Source: Selaginella moellendorffii
Taxonomy: Eukaryota > Streptophyta > Lycopodiopsida > Selaginellales > Selaginellaceae
Reading direction: 5' to 3'
DNA: 64,000 nucleotides
NCBI RefSeq assembly: GCF_000143415.4
Contig: NW_003314347.1
Coordinates: forward strand, 581,438-645,437
A program made the translations under genes and the position numbers. The notes beneath the pieces were generated by a model. That model searched no databases, had not been told where the DNA came from, and saw only the letters and a program-made list of their open reading frames with translations. How positions within the stretch are numbered: the first letter of the stretch is position 1; each line of letters opens with the position of its first letter. Positions 40,030 through 55,324 of the stretch are shown piece by piece.

Positions 40030-41287
40030 TCACTCATAATTACGAACAGCCCCTTCGTTGAAAACCTCATTGAGTATTCCACCAAGTCGAACACCTCCGC
40101 GTGCGAGGAGAAATTTGACAATCGGCCAGCGCGTCTCAAAGTACTCATCTGCCAGAAAGCAAACTGAATCTTATAGAGAAAAACAATTGGCTAACCACAA
40201 ACCAGCCAATGTGAAGTTTTGGGACACGTCCTTGTAACCCCAACCGCAAGCGATTTTGACACCTTCTTCAGCGTACCTGGACTCAAATTATTGGTATTTT
40301 TCTCAGTTGAAGGAAGTATGAACTTGCCTCAGTGGACAGCCAAACTTTCGACCGCGGCAACCTCTTCTGCCTGAACAAAAAATTAGAGACTGAGAAGCTA
40401 AGCAAATAAATAATAGGACTTATCAGTGATACTCATTCTAATATTATGTTCCATCACCCCAACTGAGCCGCCATAGTACCTTGGTATAGCCGTGTGAATA
40501 ATATCTTCGTCCCACACCTGCAAGCGCATTCTAATCAGAAATGTAGCCAATTTTTACCTGATGAAGATTGGTTGAGCGATTGTACCAACTGACACGGACT
40601 CGATTGCCACCGAGATCACCAAGGAATCCCATGTGCATTGGCTGCAATCAGTCCAGAAAATCAGGAAGTTTACTAAAAACAAGCAGAAATACAAACAACC
40701 TCATGAATATCTCCAAGGTAATGGGACAAGAACATAAGTGCCTCGGTGCGATTATCTGTCAAATCATAGTCAAAAGAGTACGCAGTTTAGAGTTTGATAC
40801 TAACAGGCGAGCAAACGTTGATTCTCAAGCTGCGAAGTATAGTTGTAGACAGCTGCAGTGCAGCATACGTTTTTAAATCCCAGGAAGTGACAATCCCCTG
40901 GAAACATCCAACCTTCATGTCAGCCTACGCAGTCTAACTCTAGTAGCTTACTCTCATCGTCGTATCCACAAACGTTGTCGGGCGTATCCGCAAAATGCAA
41001 GGGAGCGCTCCAACGATAGGCATACGAGCGTTTGACATGATCTGCCCAAGTGCAGCTCTGTGAGAAGTTCAAGCCAGTAGCGGAAAGCAAATCTGTGACT
41101 GCATTCTGAGTCGGTGCCTTGAAAAAGGACTGAGAAATGTGCATATCAGAGAAACGGTGATGAATATCTCATCGAAAACACATACCTCTGCGATCATGCA
41201 GGTAACAATGTGTCCAACATCGCCCCACGCTGCTACCTTACATGAGAAGGCTGCTACCAGCAACAGCAGAAATGTTGGAACATCCAT
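40030..41287 (-). CDS. S1/P1-type nuclease, tandem copy B
   Basis: Paralogue of copy A in the same orientation, with the same exon layout and intron phases. Exon 1 starts at 41287 with a signal peptide (MDVPTFLLLLVAAFS) and WGDVGHIVTC. Exon 2 includes PLHFADTPDNVCGYDDE and ends at 40952 with a normal GT donor. Exon 3 encodes DCHFLGFKNVCCTAA, and the next encodes YNRTEALMFLSHYLGDIHE. The C-terminus reads ETRWPIVKFLLARGGVRLGG, the stop being at 40030. The similar layout and sequence indicate a local duplication. Exon limits after the third are approximate. Confidence 0.9.
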
Positions 41288-41542
41288 ATCAGCTTCCTTC
41301 CGGGGTTCACAGGCACTTTACTCTTTAAGAAATCTACTTTTGTAGAAGGATGAAAAACGTGGGACTGTACAACATACTAAGCAAAGAGCAATGCGTTAGG
41401 TTCCATAAGAAAATCAGGATTCATACCTTATTATGTTTAGTTGCACGCGATACTTTTAATCTAGACGATAGAGTGTTATGTACATTTCTTCTTCTGATCT
41501 ATTATTCTAGCCAGAAACTTTTCTCTTCAGCAATGCTATCGT

Positions 41543-42693
41543 CTAAACACACAGAAAGTCTCCAGAGTTAAAACGAATACAAATTACAAAACAAAAACAG
41601 TTAAGGACCTGTTGCACTGTGCGCAGTATCAGATGAACGATCTCGTGCCTAGGAAGTTCCCTGTTGGGAGAATAGTAAAGGACGTAAGTTACGAGCAAGG
41701 TTTTGACACGTACTTCAAAGTCGCAGCATCGCCCTCATCGTCCATCACCTACAAGATAAGTCAAAATTTTAACTTGAGCTATGCTTACACTAAGCACAAA
41801 ACTGTGTAGGCAAAGGCCTTCCGACAATCTTCCGACAGTTGCGCCAGTTCACCTGAAGAAAATAAACAAATCATACACTTTTGAAGAAAGAAAACTGCGT
41901 ACCAGAAGCGAGGTGCGTGTCGTTTTCGTTAGAGGCGGCACCTGAGCTTCCTGCAATGGCAGAAATCAAGCTTTCTGTCAACTCGTCCAGACGAGAAAAA
42001 TCCTCTAGCGATGGACTTCCTGGTGCCAAGTCATGGCCGCTCATTTGAGCCTGTATTATATAGTCCATAGACCTCTCCAAGAAAAATAAAGAGCAACCTC
42101 GGTTTTGGAGAGTTTTCTACAAGGAAAACATTTATAAAGATTGATGACAAGATTTTATCTCGTACCTGAGATTTCCATCCTTCTCGTGGTTTTCCTGCGA
42201 GAGTATCACCAGATTAATTTGAACATTTCAATTAATCACAGAACTGTTAAATTGCTTGAAAGCGCCTGCGAATCCCTCGACAGCCTACCTGGAAAGAAAA
42301 TCATCTTAGATCCATTGAAAACGGACACGCGTGTAGAAAAACTTTCATACAATAAAGAGTACTTACGAAGAGCAGTGATGCGATGCTCGTCACTCCCGTT
42401 GCTTCCATTGCTCCCTGCAAGGAATAAAGTCGCAGGAAGTAGAAAATATCATCACAAGTGGCGAGATCTTTCCAGCTCTGTAGAGAACAGAAGATCAAGG
42501 AAAGAAATCGATAGGATCAAGCATAACAATCGAATATTTCGGAACGAATCGAGAAGATCGAGCACAGATTTGCAATATTTCCTCAAGAAGCAGCATTTTC
42601 GATTCAAGATAGCTAGCGATCAGGCAGCAGGATCATACCTAGGCGCCGCTTGCGCCGCGCGTATTCCCTGATCGGCGCCACGTTCCGCTTCAT
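41543..42693 (-). CDS. Small multi-exon gene, product not recognised
   Basis: A possible start at 42693 opens a basic exon (MKRNVAPIREYARRKRRL, to 42639). Further coding-like exons include RLSRDSQALSSNL (near 42290-42250), CSLFFLERSMDYIIQAQM and SLEDFSRLDELTESLISAI (near 42100-41905), GELAQLSEDCRKAFAYT (near 41850), MDDEGDAATLK (near 41745-41715) and ELPRHEIVHLILRTVQQ (near 41665-41620), giving roughly 170-180 residues. Splice phases fit at most junctions, but the one near 42250-42207 does not resolve cleanly with GT-AG sites. A telo-box lies about 50 bp upstream of the start. I do not recognise the family. A hydrophilic, partly helical, probably nuclear or cytosolic protein is all that can be said. 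Confidence 0.45.
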
Positions 42694-42740
42694 GCGAGAA
42701 ATCGCGCCCTTGCGCGTTACAAAAACATACTTCGACCTAG

Positions 42741-42750
42741 TTTTAGGGTT
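42741..42750 (-). promoter_or_regulatory. Telo-box motif
   Basis: AACCCTAAAA on the minus strand, about 50 bp upstream of the putative start of the small gene at 42693. Telo-boxes are common near start sites of plant housekeeping genes; similar motifs occur here upstream of HEMB/DSE1, UBC and the ethanolamine kinase. Confidence 0.45.
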
Positions 42751-42814
42751 CTTGGGAAGTTCTCGCTCATTTACACAAGAGCTAGGTCACATTTCTTCCA
42801 ATGTAGCTAGATTT

Positions 42815-46648
<3,834 letters not shown>

Positions 46649-48256
46649 ATGGGATGCTGGGATTTAAACTTGCCCCATGTCCCTAGAGTGAAGCTGGGGT
46701 CGCAGGGATTCGAGGTGTCCAAGCAGGGCCTGGGATGCGCGAGCTTGTCCGGCGCTTACCACGCCAGCCCGCCCGAGAAGCAATCCATCGAGCTCATCCG
46801 CCATGCCGTGGAGTCGGGGATCACCTTCCTCGACACCGCCGACTGCTACGGCCCCTTCGCCAACGAAATCCTCGTCGGCAAGGTGAGATTTCTCGCATGC
46901 CTCTGGAAATTTCGAGGTTTTCCTTCCAAGAACACACCCTTCTCTCGCATATTTCCCCCAAGAACTCATCGATTCTCTTCCAGGCAATCCGAGGGATCCG
47001 CGACAGGGTCCAGATCGCCACGAAATTCGCGGTGGCTGGCCTGGACAAGAGCAAGACCGCGACGATCCGCGGCGATCCAAAGTATGTGAGAGCTGCCTGT
47101 GAGGCGAGCTTGCGGAGGCTCAATGTAGACTACATTGATCTCTACTACCAGTACCGGGTGGATCCAAACGTCCCGATCGAGGTCACGGTAAGTTCTCTTT
47201 CTCACAACCTTTTCTTTCTTTGCTCTCCATTTCGTCCTTGTTTGTCAGTCCTTTGGTCGTTTGTCCTTAGTTTTAACTTTGTTCCCCTTAGAACTTTCAC
47301 CTTTATATTTCTTGCTGTAGTCTATGAGCTATGATTTGCTTCGGTTTTCCTATAGTCTACTATGATTTTCTTCACGTCGAATTCTTGCCTCTCAGGTGGG
47401 AGAGATGAAAAAACTCGTAGAGGAAGGCAAGGTGAAGTACATAGGCCTCTCAGAAGCTTCGGCATCGACAATCCGGCGAGCGCACGCAGTCCATCCCATC
47501 ACTGCCGTCCAGATCGAGTGGTCTCTTTGGGTACGAGACGTGGAGGACGAGATCATCCCGACTTGCAGGTATTTGGCTTGAAGAACTCTCTGATCTCACC
47601 GTAGAAGCACACACGTCGATGATACACAGGCCTCACGTCCGTGTCATTGCTCGCCATAGATATACTGTCGGCGATTGTCTCACTCATCTCTCTCTCTTTC
47701 TCACTCACAAACTTTGTCTCTTTCAGAGAGCTCGGGATCGGGATCGTCGCTTATGGCCCGCTGGGGCGAGGATTCTTCTCGGGGAAAGCCGTGACGGAGG
47801 ATCTTGTCCCCAACGATTTCCGCAAGGTTTGTTTGCAGTTCAAGCTCTGTACCTGGAGTGGAAGAACCGTGGAGTGATTCTTTCTCTTTGATCAAACAGG
47901 TTGCCATCCCCAGATTCTTTCCCGAGAACTTGGCACGAAACAAGGTGCTGTTCGATCGAGTCCACAGCATCTCGCGGAGAATAAAGTGTGCGCCGGGCCA
48001 GCTGGCGCTGGCGTGGCTGCACAGTCAGGGCGATGACGTGGTCCCCATCCCTGGGACCACCAAGTTTGGGCACCTGGAGGAGAACATGGTGGCGGTGGGA
48101 ATGGAGCTGACGCGGCAGGAGATTCGCGAGATTGAGGCAGCGGTGCCAGCGTGTGAGGTGATCGGCCAGCGTGTCAAGAACATGTTTTACACGTGGCAGT
48201 GCGTCTCCACGCCGCCCCTGTCCACCTGGAAGGCAGCGCTGTGCATGCAAAGGTGA
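46649..48256 (+). CDS. Aldo-keto reductase (perakine reductase/auxin-induced type) with altered catalytic His
   Basis: NADPH-dependent reductase fold. Five exons (46649-46882, 46984-47187, 47396-47568, 47727-47826, 47900-48256) give 355 residues. The start at 46649 follows a long leader. The catalytic Asp and Tyr are in [10 protein letters not shown] and the Lys in IATKFAVAG. The fourth member of the usual Asp-Tyr-Lys-His set should lie in YYQHRVD, but this gene encodes YYQYRVD (TAC for CAC), so the His is replaced by Tyr. The cofactor-binding segments [13 protein letters not shown] and [15 protein letters not shown] are intact. Activity may be reduced or changed; substrate unknown. Confidence 0.94.
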
Positions 48257-48835
48257 GTCAGCGCTGCCATTTTCGTTTACCAGGAGAAACACAACCAAAC
48301 CAACAACAAATGTGGTTTGATGGGATGAAGATCTTGTCATTCACTTTGAAGATTGAAATTCTATAATTGAGAGTAAAAATCCAAATTGTAAATAACAAAA
48401 CGAATTTAAACAAGAACGCATTGGTCAAAAGCTATACGGTTTGTGAGAATTTGTCGTCGTTTTTACTGTTCCTTTTGGGTGCTGTGCTTTTGATTTTTCA
48501 TTCTAAGAGGCATTTGATGGTGGAAGTGGTGAGATTGTAGCTTTCCTGATCGTGATGCTTCGATTTAGGTCCAAGAATGTCTAGATGGTCAATTCTTTCA
48601 TGTGGGACAACACAGCAGAATGTGTGTTGCGGTGTCAACTTGAAAGCCATCGACGTACGAGTTCGTGGTGAATAATGTCGCAGCATGTTTCCGAGTTGCT
48701 CTAAATTTGTGCTGATCGGTTTGCACAGAGGTGTACTAAGAGATAAGTTTCCACTCTTTCTAGACGTAGCTGTCAGCCAAGCTTAAAAACGAGAGGTTAT
48801 GTTCCCATGCACGAGATCAAGATCCAAACCATATG
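48257..48835. other. Intergenic, convergent gene ends
   Basis: About 580 bp of 3' flanking sequence between the convergent aldo-keto reductase and ethanolamine kinase genes. Nothing else seen. Confidence 0.6.
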
Positions 48836-50528
48836 CTACTTGCTTTTACCAGCGAGGAAGCCTCTCACCACCGGCAAAAACTTTGCCTTTTGCTCTCTGT
48901 ACATCTTCATCCGCTTGAAAAAGTATGACATGTAGTCGAAGTCGATTGCTGCTGAAGATGTTGCCTGCAAGCCAAGGTTATTTCAAAGCGCTATAAAAAA
49001 ATATCCAAAGCTTTTTACCTGGACAATTGCCCAAGCCGACCATGTAATATGAGCTGCAAGCGCGTAGAAATTTGCCTCAACAAACAGCTCTTCCAGTTCT
49101 TCATGTGTCGCCTGTTAGTTCACGAGAGTTTCCACATTGACGAGATCATAAGAAAATACCTTCTCAGGATCATCTGGTCGCAAATAGTGCCTCAAGAAGT
49201 TTAGCTGCCGGTCTTTGCTTGGATAGCTGCAAAACAAGAGCATTGCTTGGATAAGAACGCAAATAAGATCGAAAATGCCTGTGGATTACGCGCAAAAGTC
49301 GCAATCGAATCCGGCATACTCGTTGAAGTGAGTTCCAATGTCAAATCCACGATAGTTATATCCACTGTACTCGAAGTCGATAAAATAGTACTTCCCTGTA
49401 TAAAAGTATTGAAAACCTCCACTTCAAACACATTTATCACCTTGCGCATCAACCATGACATTGCCGGGAAGCAAATCGTTGTGTGCGTAGACGACAGGTC
49501 CCTTCAAGCGAGCGCCGATTTCCTGCAAAGATCAACCAATGTAGGCTTGACTACTATCGCTTTGGGAACGCAAACCTTCAATGTGTTGATCTCTTGCCTT
49601 AGCTCGTCAAATGACACCGCCTCCAGTTTCCTTTGATCTTCTGGACTCTCAAACTTGGTAACAGCAGACGCTGGAGCAGCAGCACTAGCATTGTTACACA
49701 AACAACCGAAAAAAAATATGAAAGAAACCCAAGAAGTTGCCATACCGAGCTCAAAGTATCTGTTAATCTCGGTCCAGACCATGGATTCCTTCTCGCCAGG
49801 AACTTCTTGCTGATGAAGGCGTCGAAGTTCTTTTGCAACTTTTGCAACGACTGCATCGTCCAGAAAATCTGCCAGCTTAGGCAAACTAATTCAAGTGAAA
49901 GAAACAAAAGAATAAAGAGTAGCTTTACGAAGAAAAAAAACCTTCAGGTGTGAGCGTCCTTGCCGTGACAAACGTTTGAATGATCCCGTTTTTAAAGACG
50001 CCTTTGAGCTCTGGACAAAACCCTGCTCGCGAAAGATGACAGGTTGCCTGCGAAAGAAGTTGAGATCAAGGAATTACTCAAAGATTACTCCCAACTCTAA
50101 CCTGGATTTCTCGATCCCGATCGATCACACCCTCGGTGGCAGGACCAAACACGCGGACAACCACAGATTGATCCTTCTTGGAAACTTTAGCCACTGCAAA
50201 CGAAAGAAAACGCCCGCTGCATAAAAGCAAAAAAAAAAAAGAGAGAGAGATGGAACTTGCAATTCTCCAACTCACTGATGTTTGTGATCCCTCCATTGAT
50301 CCGGCAAACGTCAAAATCTGAATCATCGGCGTCTTGAAGCTCCGGGATCAAGGCCCGGCACACATTTCTGGGCGGCAAGACAAGATCAAACGAAGAAATT
50401 TCTTTCTGGCGATCGATCGATCGATCGATCAAGCGCTCGCTCAGGACTTACATGATCTGCGCCTCCATATCCTGGAAAGGAAGAAGCGAGTCCACAGAGA
50501 GCGCACACTCTGGAAAATGCGCCTTCAT
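48836..50528 (-). CDS. Ethanolamine kinase
   Basis: Phosphorylates ethanolamine, the first step of the CDP-ethanolamine route to phosphatidylethanolamine; the Arabidopsis counterpart is EMB1187. About ten short exons run from the start at 50528 (MKAHFPECALSV) to the stop at 48836. Recognisable blocks are CRINGGITNI (nucleotide-binding loop), SVVVRVFGPATEGVIDRDRE, the kinase motif VVYAHNDLLPGNVMVD with catalytic Asp, and FIDFEYSGYNYRGFDIGTHF with the metal-binding Asp. The C-terminal part has ALAAHITWSAWAIVQA. The FNEYAGFDCD segment marks ethanolamine rather than choline kinases. A telo-box-like TTTTAGGG lies about 25 bp upstream of the start. Internal exon limits are approximate. Confidence 0.92.
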
Positions 50529-50550
50529 TCTTTCACGAGCTAGCTAGAAG

Positions 50551-50570
50551 GGTTTTAGGGCTAGGTTTTA
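50551..50570. promoter_or_regulatory. Telo-box-like motif upstream of ethanolamine kinase
   Basis: GGTTTTAGGGCTAGGTTTTA contains a TTTTAGGG core 23-42 bp from the ethanolamine kinase start codon, probably within the leader or core promoter. Confidence 0.4.
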
Positions 50571-51976
50571 GTGCCAACTAAAAGGGAAAGGGGCCCTCAG
50601 ATGTGTTTGTCACCCACGTGGATTAACACCTACGTTAGGGTTCTTCGTTGTAATAATAACAAAGTGATGACATGGACACAGGTGAATCTGATGTGGCAGG
50701 AAGATTTGTGGGTGATGAAACTTCTTGGGAGGCAGTAGTAGGGGCAAGAAAAGGGGGTGGCAGGAGTTAGGGCTGAGGGAGAGGATTGGCTTGGGAACGA
50801 CATGATGAGCAAGGGCAATCAAGATCTAAGCACAGTAAGGGCTTTGACACTATGGACTCCAATAAGCCTTGCTTGGGCTTATGCCCATTTTAGAACTGCT
50901 ACATTGTTGAGAAGCTCACAATTGCCAATACAACTAAATTTGCATAGTTGGGGCATAAAGGATATTGTCTGTCTCAACAATAGCCAGCAATGGTAAAAAG
51001 AAAAATGTTAGTTATTTTACCTTAATTAGAAGCGATTTGCTTTTCTAGGTTCTTGATTTTTATGGAAGGTTAATTATCTTTATGTGGGTTAAACACAGCA
51101 CAATGAGTGTCTTGGTGTCATGGAAGCCATCTATGTGTCCTCTATATGTAGTTATAGAACAAAAATCATGGGATAGTGTCGGTGCTTTACCACATCCAGA
51201 AGTTAAGCTTTCTCGTTTTTATTTTAAACTTGTGCTAAGCAAATTATTTTTTACGAGGATAAAGAAGAAATTCCTAAGTGTTTATTTAGCTAAGAATAAT
51301 TCTCTTTTGCTTTAACTTATACTAACTTTGCAAGAACCTTTATGGATTGAGAATTAGTCCCTTAATAGATTAACATGTCTTTACTATGATGCTTATGTGT
51401 TAATCCCATTTTGGTCTTACTACTTATTTAAATCTACTAGTTAGGCATATGTAAAGAGTCTTGAATAGTCGAAATTCAGAATATAAAATTATTTCATATT
51501 TAATAAGCTTTCGAACTTATCCCAAATAACCTAAAGCTAGCTTTTAATAGGGCATTTACCAATTTTGGTGTATAATAGAGATAAAGGTAAGATGAAAGTA
51601 TGGTTAACCATTTGAGACATTGTTTGGCTCTCTATTGAGTGTATTGTTTTTTATTTTACATTTAACTTGGGTTTAAGCCCAAACTTTATATTATATAGAT
51701 AAACTAATTTCAATACTTTGTATGTATGGTTTTTATCATAGAGTAACTATTGTAAATAATCACATAGCCTCTCTCTTTCTCCCCCCTCTCCCTCTCCTTA
51801 TTTTTCATTAAAAAGGGCATTACTATGTAAACAACTGTATTAGTTATATATAGCATATGTGATCAATAAATAATTTTTTCTCCTTTGAGAGATGATTAGA
51901 TGTGATCTCATTGATTGTATTGTGCCTTGCTTGATTTTCTATATTGCCATCTATAAATATTGTTTGGTTGCATTTA
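50571..51976. other. AT-rich intergenic DNA
   Basis: Sequence turns AT-rich from about 50.6 kb. Only short ORFs; no recognisable gene. Confidence 0.5.
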
Positions 51977-52185
51977 GTCTATAGTGTTAGATTATATTAA
52001 GTCTTGGACATAATAATACACTCTTTAGTGATGTATTTATAAGTGACTAATTTTTTTATTTTACTTTAGTCACTTAACTATATCTTTGACCATTTAAAAG
52101 AATTTTACTCACAACCTTTATACATCCTCATCTTGACTTAGGGATTTGCTATACCATCTTTACATTTGGTGGAAGTGCTCCACTA
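51977..52185. repeat. Diverged repeat, partial copy 0
   Basis: About 209 bp starting TCTATAGTGTTAGATTATAT, directly followed by a second, highly similar copy. Shared blocks include AGTGACTAATTTTT, ACTTTAGTCACTTAAC and AGGGATTTGC. Confidence 0.8.
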
Positions 52186-52925
52186 GTCTACAGTGTTAGA
52201 TTATATTAAGTCTTAGACATCATAATACACTCATTAGTGATGTATTTGTAAGTGACTAATTTTTCCATTTTACTTTAGTCACTTAACCATATCTTTGACC
52301 ACTTAAAAAAACTTACTCACAACCTCTTTACATCCTAATCCTGATTTAGGGATTTGCCATACCACCTTTGCATTTGGTGGAAGTGCACTAAATATTCAGT
52401 CCCACTATAGACGCTTAAGGGTATTTTTGACATATCAACTTATTACATTAAGGTTATGTTTATCCGCATGTGTAAACTTTTAAATTTGGACTTTCTAAGA
52501 AGTCACCCAACCCAATACTATTCAAACCCAAGGTTTTTTAACCTCAAATATCCAAAAACCCTTAACCAATTGAAAAAACATTCTTATTCATGGGCTCTTT
52601 TCCTCTATATTTCCTCTATTCCTCTTATAGACCGTCTCTTGAGTTATTCCCTTTGGTTTTTTACAGCACATTTCTTATTAATAGTTTAAAACCATTCATA
52701 CCATAGTCTAATCTTCTAAAGATTGGGCCATCCATCCATAAATGGTCACTTCATAATTACACTTTCGCATCTTTAGGATGCTCCAAAATATAGAAAACAT
52801 CATTCCCTAATATCCCTCCTTTAATCCCTACCAAATCCCATTCCGTCCATAATAATATTTGCTAATACCATCATTAGGTCAGAGCCCAAAACCATTAAAT
52901 CCTATTAACCTTTGGGATTTTCTTA
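52186..52925. repeat. Diverged repeat, copy A
   Basis: Starts like copy 0, then continues through TCCCACTATAGACGCTTAAG, TTGACATATCAACTT, AAAGATTGGGCCATCC and ATTAAATCCTATTAACC. These blocks recur in the same order in copies B and C. No coding potential; possibly remnants of a transposon end. Confidence 0.75.
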
Positions 52926-53689
52926 TACTTATAGCACATATAATTTTCACCATTTACCCTATAGTGATTTATTATAAAAAAACCACAAAGTGGAATTATA
53001 ACCCTTGGTCACATAGGCCAAGGGCAATGGAGTGAAACTTGAGTTTCATGGCCTTGGGCCACTATATAAAACAACAAAGCTAAACTCTCAAATATGCAAC
53101 CAAAGAGCAATAGAATTAAAGCACGAAACAACTCCCAAATATATAGCTTAATGAGCGAAGGGATAAGAGTATCAAGTGACATTGGAACATTCTTAGAGCA
53201 TCTAATATCCCAATGTCAAGACTAACACATAAAACAGAGCCAAATGGGAATTTAACATTGTTTTAGCATACTAATGGCTTAACATGAGGATATAAATACT
53301 CTATAATCTAGCATGGTATAGAATTTAGGTTTAGACCCAAGCTAGATGTAGAATAAAGACAGATATAAGCAGGAGTTAAATTATACCTCAAGTTGGTCAA
53401 CCATGCCTGATTTATTTACTATCCTTATCTACTATCTTAAACTGGCTATAGGGGGTTCCCTATAGCTGCACCCCCCCTCTTGTGGATCATAAGCTTTGGG
53501 CTTTTATCCCAGTCCCAAAAGTTAATTTCTAGGATAATCACAAGAATTTACTAAATATAAAATGGCCCTAGATTGCAAATCTAAATGTGAAAATAACATT
53601 GTGTTTATGACAATCTTTATATTTTGTAAATATGTCTAACTAGCAAATGTAGTCACTTTCCATAAATAGTTAATAAGACTAAATAGAAC

Positions 53690-54640
53690 TAACATATAAG
53701 GTATGATAGTGAAATGTAAGTAACTAATTTTTCCATTCTACTTTAGTCATTTAACCACACCTCCGACCACTTGGAGGAGTCTCACTCATAACCATTATAA
53801 GTCCTATTCTGGACTTGGGGCTTGCTATCCCTAAGAATGGCATCCATGCCACTCAACCTTTGCACTTAGTCCAAGTGATCCACGTGTCCGATCCCATGAC
53901 CAACACCCCAAAGTACTATTGACATATCAGCTTGTTACACTAAAGCCATGCCCATTCACCTTAGTCACACCAGTGGTCTAACACCACCTACATCACAGTC
54001 CTATTTCTCAAAGATTGGGCTATCCGTTCATAAGTGATCATCCCAGATCCACTCTTTAGCATCCTTAGGATACCTATAGACATGGGGAATAGCCTTTCCC
54101 AATATCCTTTTCTGGTCCCCACCAAGTCCCTTTCTGTCCATGGCTGTGTTCACCAACATTGCCACTGGATCAAGGCTCACAGGCCCGACCACTAAATCCC
54201 CTTGTTCTCTAGGACTTTCTTATCATATGACCACATCCTTGGTCACTACACCAAAGGACCACTCCTCTTCTTTTCCACCATCTGGGACTTTAGAACAACA
54301 TTTCGGAACACTGTGGCCCTATGCAAGCCTCGTGGGTACTCTCCCCGCCTTCCGCCTTTAGGTGCTATAGTGATGGGCTTAGAGCAAAGGTTTCGTTGAG
54401 CCACGCCAGGTATCCAAGTAAGTAGTGCCACCTACACTTGGACTGGGAGCATCGACCATTCGATCTCCTGGGGGAACTAGAGCCAGCTTTTGAACACTTC
54501 ACCAAGCTACCCTATTTGTCAGTCCGTATTCACTCTAGCTTTGGACTTCTTAGTGGTTATCACATCACCCAACACCTAAGTACAGTCTTCTTGGGCCAAA
54601 CCAACCTTTCCTAGCCAAACTGGCTCCACTGGGGTTCAAC
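53690..54640. repeat. Diverged repeat, copy B
   Basis: Same block order as copy A, more GC-rich and longer: AGTAACTAATTTTTCCATT, TTGACATATCAGCTTGTTAC, AAAGATTGGGCTATCC, GGGACTTTAGAACAACATTT, CTTCTTAGTGGTTATCACAT. It is followed by a GTTCAACCCC stretch and then the minisatellite. Confidence 0.75.
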
Positions 54641-54726
54641 CCCCACACTCTCCCTACTATACTTTTGTACTTTTGGAACCCTTGCAGCCCCCCCCCCCCC
54701 GAGGGGACGATCGCTTTGGGCTTTCA

Positions 54727-55040
54727 CCCAACAGCTTGTATTAGTATTCGGACTCGGACTCGACCTCGGTCTCGGTCTCAGTCTTGGTCTCAGTCTCGGT
54801 CTCGATCTTTGTTCCATCTCGGACTCCATCTCGGGTCCCTCTCGGGTCCATCTCAGCCTCCATCTCGGGTCCACCTCGGACTCCATCTCGGACTCCATCT
54901 CGGGTCCATCTCGGACTCCATCTTGGGTCCATCTCGGGTCCATCTCAGACTCCATCTTGGACTCCATCTCAGGTCCATCTTGGACTCTATCTCGGGTCCA
55001 TCTTGGTCTATCTCGGATCCCATCTTAGACTCTTCCACGT
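54727..55040. repeat. Minisatellite built on a roughly 12-bp CATCTCGGGTC-like unit
   Basis: About 310 bp of imperfect tandem units alternating CCATCTCGGGTC and CCATCTCGGACT, preceded by shorter GGTCTC units. All reading frames stay partly open because of the repeat, which creates false ORFs on both strands. It lies between repeat copies B and C. Confidence 0.9.
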
Positions 55041-55324
55041 GTCATATATTGGATCTTTTGTGTCCCTTTTTTAGAGACTCACTTATTGCTTGCTTTGTGC
55101 TCGTTCCTCAAGCCCTTCGTTGGGAGTTCCACTCTTGCTCTCAACTTTTCGAGTTAGAGCTTTTAGTCCAAATGTGTTACGCTCATTTGGCTTTTGCTTC
55201 CGCCATTACCACGTGGCACCCTTTCGGCTCCCTTTTGAGGCCTAGGGATTTTGTGTCTCACATGAAAGTGTCTTGGCAGACACAATAAACTGTCATTTAG
55301 TGAATATTGAGGGACCAACATGAG

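Noticed and set aside
42141-42671. 176-codon plus-strand ORF
   Set aside because: It overlaps minus-strand exons of the small gene with better splice support and has no recognisable domain.
54665-55288. 207-codon plus-strand ORF rich in Arg, Ser and Leu
   Set aside because: It is generated by the minisatellite; the opposite strand is equally open.
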